The notes under the pieces were generated by a model. That model saw only the letters and a program-made list of their open reading frames with translations, searched no databases and was not told where the DNA came from. A stretch of DNA of 6,445 bases from Pirellulaceae bacterium (lineage in GTDB: Bacteria; Planctomycetota; Planctomycetia; Pirellulales; Pirellulaceae), in NCBI GenBank assembly GCA_030744095.1, contig JASLRF010000157.1, positions 1-6,445 of the forward strand. The letters run 5' to 3'. This document shows positions 1 to 5,488 of the stretch, piece by piece. The position numbers and the translations under genes were made by a program. Position 1 is the first letter of the stretch, and each line of letters begins with the position of its first letter.

Positions 1-1055
1 GCTACGACTAAGTCGGCGGGCAGATCGTGGCGGAACTGATCGAGTGGTGCAGCGGCTTGGCCAGTCAGCCGCTGGAGATGATCGAGGATGGGACGTTGTG
101 CGCTGGAGCCATGCGGCGCCTCGCCAGTGAGCAATTTGAAGAGTGTCGCGCCAAGACCGTAGACGTCTGCACGTCCGTCAATTTGCTGGTCGCCCCCCAC
201 TTGCTCGGGTGCAAGGAAGTCAAGTGTACCGATCAGTCGACCTGCTGAAGTCGCCGCATGACTGGCCATGCCAGCGTGTTCCAATCGTGCCAAACCGAAG
301 TCGAGGATTTTGAGCTGGCCATCGCGCCCAAGCATCAGGTTCGAAGGTTTGATGTCTCGGTGGATGACCTGGTGCTCATGTGCGTATTGCAACGCATCGG
401 CGGCTTGAACGATCAGGGCACAAGCGTCGCCGGCTCCCAAAGGACCTTGGATCCGCACGAGCTTGGAAAGGTCGATTCCATCGACTTGCTCCATCACCAA
501 GTAATAAGTGCCATGCCAGACTCCCGCATCCAATGCGCGCACGATCGCTGGATGGTCCAGCGAACCGGCGGCCCGCATTTCGCGTTGGAATCGTGCCACC
601 GATGCGGAATCGTCCGTACGGGATGCGGAGAGAACCTTGATGGCTACCGCACGGTGCAACTGGGGATGCCAGCCACGATACACGATCCCCATTCCACCAC
701 GTCCGAGCACTCCGTCCAGCCGATAGTGATAGACCGAAGTCGGCTCAATCCGTTCTTGAAGTGTCGATGCGGAAGCTACGTTCGTCGCGTCTCCGCCGCT
801 GGTTGGCAACTGCCGAAGACGCTCCATACATGCCACCCACTGGGGATCGTCTGCCGACTCCGCCTCGGTCAAATCGGGCTGCAGTCGCAGGTGCCTGATC
901 AACGAGTCGTCGTTTGATTCCAGCTGAGATGCGGAATCGCTGCAGCGGTCGCACGACTGCAAGTGGTTTTCGATTTCGTCGCTTGCTGCCTCTGGTAATG
1001 ACCCTTGTAGGTAGGCTTGCAACTGAACTGGCGTGAGGCAACTTGATTGAATCAT
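1..1055 (-). CDS. Ser/Thr protein kinase with N-terminal anti-sigma-like zinc finger, 3' end cut by window edge
   Basis: Reading the minus strand from the ATG at 1055 gives 351 open codons with no stop before the window edge. Residues 1-38 hold C6 and then H31-x3-C35-x2-C38, the HX3CX2C pattern of zinc-binding anti-sigma (zf-HC2/ZAS) segments. After a polar linker (about 39-108) comes a Hanks-type kinase domain: glycine loop G118-R-G-G-M-G123, VAIK lysine K140, helix-C glutamate E159, catalytic loop HRDIKPSN at 232-239 (catalytic D234), DFG 252-254, APE 282-284 and DVYGLG near 297. All residues needed for phosphotransfer to Ser/Thr are present, so it should be active. No membrane segment lies in the visible part; the rest of the C-lobe and any sensor domain are outside the window. 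GAGG at 1064-1067, 8 bases ahead of the ATG, supports this start. It is divergent from the ECF sigma gene at 1483, a likely functional partner by inference. Confidence 0.95.
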   Translation of the reverse strand, partial: MIQSSCLTPVQLQAYLQGSLPEAASDEIENHLQSCDRCSDSASQLESNDDSLIRHLRLQPDLTEAESADDPQWVACMERLRQLPTSGGDATNVASASTLQERIEPTSVYHYRLDGVLGRGGMGIVYRGWHPQLHRAVAIKVLSASRTDDSASVARFQREMRAAGSLDHPAIVRALDAGVWHGTYYLVMEQVDGIDLSKLVRIQGPLGAGDACALIVQAADALQYAHEHQVIHRDIKPSNLMLGRDGQLKILDFGLARLEHAGMASHAATSAGRLIGTLDFLAPEQVGGDQQIDGRADVYGLGATLFKLLTGEAPHGSSAQRPILDHLQRLTGQAAAPLDQFRHDLPADLVV

Positions 1056-1152
1056 CTTTGGATCCTCGAGAGGGAGACCACACGCTATTCGAATACGAAC
1101 TTCGCGTCACTCGATTTGATCTGCCGGAGATCGGCTCCGTTAGCAGATTTCG

Positions 1153-1168
1153 ACAAGGTGGCAATTCC
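1153..1168 (+). repeat. Direct repeat copy 1 (ACAAGGTGGCAATTCC)
   Basis: Matches copy 2 at 1224-1239 at 15 of 16 positions, including 13 identical bases in a row (AGGTGGCAATTCC, 1156-1168). It lies about 100 bases upstream of the kinase start. The 71-base offset is not a multiple of three, so the repeat is not explained by a repeated peptide. Read on the minus strand it begins GGAATTGCC, pointing toward the kinase gene. A protein-binding site or promoter element is the likely reading. Confidence 0.7.
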
Positions 1169-1223
1169 TCGTTGGTTTACACAAGTTTGTTGCCCCTGCG
1201 AGTCGAAAGATGTGTTTTTTGCA

Positions 1224-1239
1224 ACGAGGTGGCAATTCC
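1224..1239 (+). repeat. Direct repeat copy 2 (ACGAGGTGGCAATTCC)
   Basis: Second copy in the same orientation, 71 bases from the first, differing only by G for A at the third base. It sits just after a run of six T (1215-1220). It is near the middle of the divergent region, 169 bases from the kinase start and 243 from the sigma start, so a factor bound here could affect either gene. Confidence 0.7.
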
Positions 1240-1370
1240 GCCCTATCAAGAACAACGAAGCCGCGTGACAGAAAAATTTTGCACGCACCCAGAATCTGGC
1301 GATCGCCCCCTGTTTCACCTATGATGACCTCTTACCTCATTTCAGTCGACAACTGTCAGTATGATGGCCA

Positions 1371-1404
1371 TCCAAGGCCGTTGGTGACATTGGTTAGCCT
1401 TGGA
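1371..1404. repeat. 8-bp perfect inverted repeat upstream of the sigma gene
   Basis: TCCAAGGC at 1371-1378 is the exact reverse complement of GCCTTGGA at 1397-1404, with 18 bases between. The spacer carries TTGGT twice (1381-1385 and 1391-1395). The left arm overlaps the 10-bp palindrome GATGGCCATC at 1363-1372. It lies 78 bases ahead of the sigma ATG, so it may be an operator or, if transcribed, a leader hairpin. A rough chance expectation for such a pair here is about 0.1, so it is suggestive only. Confidence 0.4.
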
Positions 1405-1482
1405 AGTCCAACCTACAAAACCAAGCGACGTGAGGCACTCGTCTGACATTCCAATCTCTCTGAAACCGCGAGACGTACGAAA

Positions 1483-2082
1483 ATGTCCGTTTCCGTAAGC
1501 TCTGCGGACAGTTCGTCCACCAGTCTCGTCGCAGGTCTCCGTGATGGCAGCGACGAAGCATGGCGGAGGCTCGTCGATATTTATGCGCCGTTGGTCCGAA
1601 TCTGGTGCCGTTATAGTGGCGTTGGCGAGGATCGAATCGCCGACATTCTCCAGGAAGTATTTTTGGCGGTCCATCGCAGGATTGACAAATTCTCCGTGCA
1701 AGACGACTCGACGGGCTTTCGTGGTTGGATGTGGATGATCACAAAAAACAAGATTCGGGACCACTTTCGAAACCAGCCGCAGCCAGCCAATCCCGTTGGC
1801 GGCTCGACGGCCTGGCAGCAAATGCACGAGGTCGCAGCTCCGCCTCTACCCGCCGAGGCGCCGAGTCAGCCGTCTGACACTGCGGCGCTTCTGCATCGTG
1901 CGTTGGCCTACGTGAAAGTCGAATTTCGCGACCAGACGTGGAATGCGTTTTGGCGTACGACGGTGCTGTGCGAAGCGACTGACACCGTGGCCGAGGAATT
2001 TGGAATCAGTTCGGCGGCCGTGCGACAGGCGCGAAGTCGCGTCCTTCGACGTTTGCGTCAACAGCTCGGCGATGTCGCGTGA
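1483..2082 (+). CDS. ECF-family RNA polymerase sigma factor (planctomycete type)
   Basis: This 199-residue protein has the two-domain layout of ECF sigma factors, which direct RNA polymerase to a small set of stress or signal-dependent promoters. Region 2 spans about residues 24-97; its core includes DILQEVFLAVHRRIDKF (54-70), the core-polymerase-binding and -10-recognition helices, and FRGWMWMITKNKIRDHFR (79-96). A Pro/Ala-rich linker (98-133) follows, then region 4 (about 134-196) with helix-turn-helix segment DTVAEEFGISSAAVRQARSR (167-186), which should read the -35 element. Regions 1 and 3 are missing, as expected for ECFs. The wording resembles a planctomycete-specific sigma-70 subfamily that I recognise from memory. 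No strong Shine-Dalgarno precedes the ATG, but the conserved part begins near residue 13, so a later start is unlikely. The divergent kinase with an anti-sigma-like finger is the probable regulator (inference). Confidence 0.95.
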   Translation: MSVSVSSADSSSTSLVAGLRDGSDEAWRRLVDIYAPLVRIWCRYSGVGEDRIADILQEVFLAVHRRIDKFSVQDDSTGFRGWMWMITKNKIRDHFRNQPQPANPVGGSTAWQQMHEVAAPPLPAEAPSQPSDTAALLHRALAYVKVEFRDQTWNAFWRTTVLCEATDTVAEEFGISSAAVRQARSRVLRRLRQQLGDVA

Positions 2083-2123
2083 GCTGATCGCTCCTTGGCT
2101 GTGAATTCATCGAGTCACCCTCT

Positions 2124-2142
2124 CGGAATCGCCCAGATTCCG
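2124..2142 (+). terminator. Small hairpin, possible weak terminator after the sigma gene
   Basis: CGGAATC (2124-2130) and GATTCCG (2136-2142) form a perfect 7-bp stem with a 5-base loop, 41 bases after the sigma stop codon, followed by TTTCATT. The stem is short and the T run is poor, so intrinsic termination would be weak. It could instead be an operator for the ATPase gene that starts 62 bases later. Confidence 0.3.
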
Positions 2143-2204
2143 TTTCATTAGCCCAGGATTGCACTGGCATGTTTCTATTCTGCCGTTTCGCCTAGAGTAA
2201 CAAC

Positions 2205-4409
2205 ATGGACACTCGGCAAGCGGTTTTCCTGATTGACGAATTGGATTGTGCCGAAGAGGTGCGTCAACTGCGGGTCGAGTTGGCACGTGTCGCGGGCATC
2301 GAGCAACTTGATTTCGATGTTATCGGGCACCGAATGTACGTCATATTTGCCGAGGCGTCTATTTCCGAAGACGACATCATGTCGCGGATCGCAGGGCTGA
2401 ATATGCGTGCCCGCGTTATTGAAGGCTCGGCAGGTTCATTCACTGCGACCGATTCGACCGATCAGCTGTCTGCGGACGGTGCCTGGCAGCGTTGGAGTCG
2501 AGCGGGGACGACCGTGGCGGCTGGCACTCTGTTAGTTATAGCGTTTGCCGTCCACGCAATCACAGCGCAAAGTTTGCCTGTCGCATTTGGGCTGGAAACG
2601 CCCCATGCGGCAACAGAGGTGCCATTGGTCCCGCGATTACTGTACGTCGCGTCTCTGATTCTAAGTGGCTGGTTTGTCGTTCCCAAAGCGTGGCTGGCAC
2701 TGCGTCGTCTTACCGCGGATATCAACCTATTAATGTGCATCGCAGTGGTGGGAGCGATGGTGATTGGTCAGTGGTTCGAGGCCGCCGTGGTGACCTTCCT
2801 GTTCAGTGTTTCGCTGCTGCTGGAGCATTGGAGCATGGGGCGTGCTCGGCGCGCGATTGCATCGCTCCTGGACTTTGCACCGCCAACAGCTCGACGAAAG
2901 GAACGTCGCACGGGTGCAATTGAAGAACTACCCATCGGGAAAATCGAGCCCGGCGAAACGATCGTGATTCGACCGGGAGAGCGGATCGCGTTGGATGGCG
3001 TCATTACCATCGGCCAGACGTCAGTCGATCAGTCTCCGATTACGGGTGAATCGCTTCCGTTAGCGAAGCAACCTGGTGAGCAGGTTTATGCAGGGTCCAT
3101 GAATGTGGACGGCGCCATCGAGTTGCGGGTCACGCACGCGGCCAATGACACCGCGCTGGCGCGAATCATCCATATGGTTCAAGAGGCCCACGCTCGCCGG
3201 GCGCCAACGGAACAGTGGGTGGAACAATTCGCCCGCTACTACACGCCCGCCATGATTCTGTTGGCAATCTGTGTCGCCGTAATTCCTCCTCTGGCAACGG
3301 GGTTGGCCTGGCCCCTGGCAATCTACAACGCGCTGGTGCTGTTGGTGATTGCCTGTCCGTGCGCCTTGGTGATTTCAACGCCCGTCAGCATCGTCTCTGC
3401 GCTGACGGTCGCCGCTCGCCGCGGTGTGCTGATCAAAGGCGGCCGCTATCTCGAAGCTGCCGCACATCTCAAGGCGATCGCAATTGACAAAACGGGCACT
3501 CTGACCGAGGGCCGGCCGGAAGTGCGGAAAGTGGTTCCCTTAAACGAACATTCGCGCGGCGAGCTGTTGGAACGCGCGGCTGCCATGGAGGCCGGCAGTA
3601 CACATCCAATTGCTCAAGCGATCCTGCGCTGCGCCAACGACGAAAACGTGGCCGTCCCACCCGTCGCAGGCTACCAAGCGCTGGCGGGCCGCGGTGCCGA
3701 AGGGGTCATCAACGGCAAGCCCTATTGGATCGGCAGCCAACGGTTTATGAACGAAAAGACCTCGGATGTCAGCGAGGCCGCGAAACTGAGTGAAGCCATC
3801 GAGCGTTCGGGGCATTCAGTGGTTGCCATTGGGACCGCAGATCATGTCTGTGGTCTGATCGGAGTGGCCGATGTGGTGCGGCAGGAGAGCCAAAACACGA
3901 TCCGCCGCTTGCAATCGATGGGGATCGAACATGTCGTCATGTTGACGGGCGACAACCCAGCAACGGCCGCAGCCGTTGCCGACTCGGTTGGGATTGATGA
4001 GTTCTTTGCAGGGACACTACCCGAAGAAAAAGTCCGGCATGTCGCGCGGCTGCGCGAGCGCTACGGCGTGGTGGCAATGATTGGTGACGGTGTCAACGAT
4101 GCACCGGCCATGGCGGCTTCAACGCTGGGGATCGCCATGGGAGCGATCGGCACCGACGCTGCGATCGAAGCTGCCGACATTGCACTCATGTCCGACGAAT
4201 TGGTGCGTGTGCCGTGGCTCATCGACCTGGCCCGACAAACGCTCCGCGTGATCAAGCAGAATATTGCGATCGCTCTGGGGTTGAAGCTGATTTTTATCGC
4301 GCTAACGATTGCCAGTGCGGCATCACTGTGGATGGCGATTGCGGCGGACATGGGTGCATCGCTGCTGGTCGTGATGAACGGACTACGGCTGTTGCAGTCG
4401 CGCGCCTGA
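2205..4409 (+). CDS. Heavy-metal exporting P1B-2 ATPase (Zn/Cd/Pb, ZntA/CadA-like)
   Basis: This 734-residue inner-membrane pump uses ATP to export soft divalent metals. Residues 1-72 form an HMA-like domain whose usual GMTCxxC loop is replaced by LDCAEE (C15, E17, E18). Eight membrane helices are predicted by eye near 102-123, 141-163, 172-189, 191-207, 347-369, 372-396, 685-705 and 707-728. The actuator carries TGES at 280-283; helix 6 has CPC at 384-386; the P-domain has DKTGTLT with phosphorylated D428; the N-domain has HP at 467-468; TGDN is at 581-584 and GDGVNDAP at 627-634. K694 in helix 7 and D715-M-G717 in helix 8, together with CPC, are the P1B-2 signature for Zn2+, Cd2+ and Pb2+. 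Every catalytic motif is intact and the length is normal. No cognate ArsR or MerR regulator is adjacent. The start has only a weak ribosome site, but the HMA domain begins at once after it. Confidence 0.97.
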   Translation: MDTRQAVFLIDELDCAEEVRQLRVELARVAGIEQLDFDVIGHRMYVIFAEASISEDDIMSRIAGLNMRARVIEGSAGSFTATDSTDQLSADGAWQRWSRAGTTVAAGTLLVIAFAVHAITAQSLPVAFGLETPHAATEVPLVPRLLYVASLILSGWFVVPKAWLALRRLTADINLLMCIAVVGAMVIGQWFEAAVVTFLFSVSLLLEHWSMGRARRAIASLLDFAPPTARRKERRTGAIEELPIGKIEPGETIVIRPGERIALDGVITIGQTSVDQSPITGESLPLAKQPGEQVYAGSMNVDGAIELRVTHAANDTALARIIHMVQEAHARRAPTEQWVEQFARYYTPAMILLAICVAVIPPLATGLAWPLAIYNALVLLVIACPCALVISTPVSIVSALTVAARRGVLIKGGRYLEAAAHLKAIAIDKTGTLTEGRPEVRKVVPLNEHSRGELLERAAAMEAGSTHPIAQAILRCANDENVAVPPVAGYQALAGRGAEGVINGKPYWIGSQRFMNEKTSDVSEAAKLSEAIERSGHSVVAIGTADHVCGLIGVADVVRQESQNTIRRLQSMGIEHVVMLTGDNPATAAAVADSVGIDEFFAGTLPEEKVRHVARLRERYGVVAMIGDGVNDAPAMAASTLGIAMGAIGTDAAIEAADIALMSDELVRVPWLIDLARQTLRVIKQNIAIALGLKLIFIALTIASAASLWMAIAADMGASLLVVMNGLRLLQSRA

Positions 4410-4434
4410 CCTGTTGGTTCTTCAAACTCAACGT

Positions 4435-5469
4435 TCATTGTGACGCACGATGAAACAGAACCACACGGACCGTTTTCAGCAGTAATTTGAAATCGTGCCA
4501 GAGCGTGCGGTGACGGATGTAGCGCAGATCCATCCGAATCCATTCGATAAATGAAACTCGTATACCGCCAGAAACCTGCCAGATGCAGGTCATGCCTGGA
4601 GTGACATCTAGACGACGACGCTGCCAGTTGATGCAATCAGCGGACTCATCCAAGGGGAGCGGACGAGGGCCAACAATCGACATTTCTCCACGAAGCACGT
4701 TCCAGAATTGAGGGAATTCGTCGATGCACGTCTTACGCAAGTACTTGCCGACCGACGTCACGCGCGGGTCATTCTTGAGTTTGAAGGCCGGTCCGTCTTG
4801 TTCGTTGTACGGCCGCAATCTGGCTTGCTGCTGGGCGGCTCCCTCGCACATCGTGCGGAATTTGTAGACCACGAACGGACGTCCCGCCAGGCCGACTCGA
4901 CGCTGGAGAAACAGGATTGGCCCCGGTGATGTGAGTTTGATCATCACTGCCGCACAGACCATGATCGGAAAAAAGACGATCAAGCTGATTGACGCCAAGA
5001 AGATATCGGCGACCCGTTTCCAACGAGGAATGGGCTGCAAGAAAAGGTGCTCTGGCATGGCGTCGGCGGCAGGGGCAACCGTTACATCTACGGGATCGGC
5101 CGGATGAGTATGAATGACACAAATGTGTTGTTGCAGCGCGGCCGAGTAGTTCTCCTGAATATCATCCAGTAACGTGCGAGCACCGGCGCGATCGGTATCG
5201 AACAAGAGCGCTGCCAGACACTGACGGTTCAAATAGCCCACCACATCGGTCGTCCGTAAACGACCTTGTAGATACCGAGTCAACTCGGCAAAGTCCAGAG
5301 GCTCTGTCGCCGTCGTATCGGCCGTGAAGACCAGTACACTAAACGGTCTTTCGCAACGATCAGCCCGCATGCGTTCACGTTCGAGGATCTTGCAAAACGT
5401 ATCGGGACGCAAGGCAAATCCGGCCCCGGATGACGTGCAGTGCATCGAGCACTCAAGTGGCTTGAACAC
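4435..5469 (-). CDS. Polyprenyl-phosphate sugar-1-phosphate transferase with degenerate N-terminal GGDEF-like domain
   Basis: The C-terminal 200 residues are a bacterial sugar transferase (PglC/WcaJ/WbaP catalytic family), which moves a sugar-1-phosphate from a nucleotide sugar to undecaprenyl phosphate and so starts exopolysaccharide assembly. Visible marks: one hydrophobic, probably re-entrant helix at about 154-177 broken by P168; SPGPILFLQRRVG (181-193); KFRTM (203-207); the Asp-Glu dyad D250-E251 in IDEFPQFWNVLRGEMS; VGPRP (266-270); PGMTCIWQVSG (291-301). Residues about 24-118 are not the multi-membrane domain of WcaJ; they follow the pattern of a GGDEF domain with the active-site motif changed to NRQCL (81-85). 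The start is GTG, chosen because AAAGGA (5477-5482) lies 7 bases ahead; an ATG at residue 9 is the alternative. It follows the Wzz/GumC-like gene by 19 bases, so they share an operon. The sugar cannot be read from sequence. Confidence 0.95.
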   Translation of the reverse strand: MFKPLECSMHCTSSGAGFALRPDTFCKILERERMRADRCERPFSVLVFTADTTATEPLDFAELTRYLQGRLRTTDVVGYLNRQCLAALLFDTDRAGARTLLDDIQENYSAALQQHICVIHTHPADPVDVTVAPAADAMPEHLFLQPIPRWKRVADIFLASISLIVFFPIMVCAAVMIKLTSPGPILFLQRRVGLAGRPFVVYKFRTMCEGAAQQQARLRPYNEQDGPAFKLKNDPRVTSVGKYLRKTCIDEFPQFWNVLRGEMSIVGPRPLPLDESADCINWQRRRLDVTPGMTCIWQVSGGIRVSFIEWIRMDLRYIRHRTLWHDFKLLLKTVRVVLFHRASQ

Positions 5470-5476
5470 GATCAGG

Positions 5477-5482
5477 TCCTTT
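5477..5482 (-). promoter_or_regulatory. Ribosome binding site that decides the GTG start of the sugar transferase
   Basis: On the minus strand AAAGGA ends 7 bases before GTG at 5469-5467. It is the strongest Shine-Dalgarno match in the window and lies in the 19-base gap after the stop of the upstream gene, which fits translation of a second cistron. The later ATG at residue 9 has no comparable site. Confidence 0.7.
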
Positions 5483-5488
5483 CTATGC

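Larger units (their letters stand above)
1056..1482. promoter_or_regulatory. Divergent intergenic control region between kinase and sigma factor genes
   Basis: These 427 bases separate two start codons facing away from each other, so both promoters must lie here or inside the genes. I found no convincing protein-coding gene: short ORFs exist in several frames but show no recognisable domain or good ribosome site. Visible structure: a direct repeat (1153-1168 and 1224-1239), an 8-bp inverted repeat (1371-1378 with 1397-1404), two perfect 10-bp palindromes (TATTCGAATA at 1086-1095 near the kinase start, GATGGCCATC at 1363-1372 on the sigma side), and two overlapping 5-bp stem pairs at 1118-1139. 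Roughly 0.4 perfect 10-bp palindromes are expected by chance in this length, so those two alone mean little; the direct repeat is the strong signal. No clear sigma-70 promoter could be assigned. Confidence 0.6.

Noticed and set aside
258..917. Open frame of 219 codons on the plus strand opposite the kinase
   Set aside because: It mirrors the catalytic loop and glycine loop of the kinase; composition is Cys/His/Arg-rich and without a domain.
1085..1318. Small minus-strand ORF in the divergent region that covers both repeat copies
   Set aside because: The 71-base repeat offset puts the copies in different frames, there is no domain, and an intergenic control region explains the sequence better.
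1342..1827. Open frame of 161 codons on the minus strand opposite the sigma gene start
   Set aside because: No recognisable domain or ribosome site, and the plus-strand frame here clearly encodes sigma region 2; this is a shadow.
2159..2190. TTGCAC as a -35 element for the ATPase gene
   Set aside because: No acceptable -10 sequence at 16-18 bases downstream, and no ZntR-like 19-20 base spacer dyad.
4410..4434. Possible bidirectional terminator in the convergent gap (GTTG...CAAC)
   Set aside because: Only 4 bp pair before mismatches and there is no T run; not enough for a terminator call.
4061..4636. Open frame of 191 codons on the minus strand spanning the ends of the ATPase and sugar transferase genes
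   Set aside because: It overlaps conserved parts of both real genes (GDGVNDAP segment and the transferase C-terminus) and has a low-complexity Ser/Ala/Ile composition with no domain.
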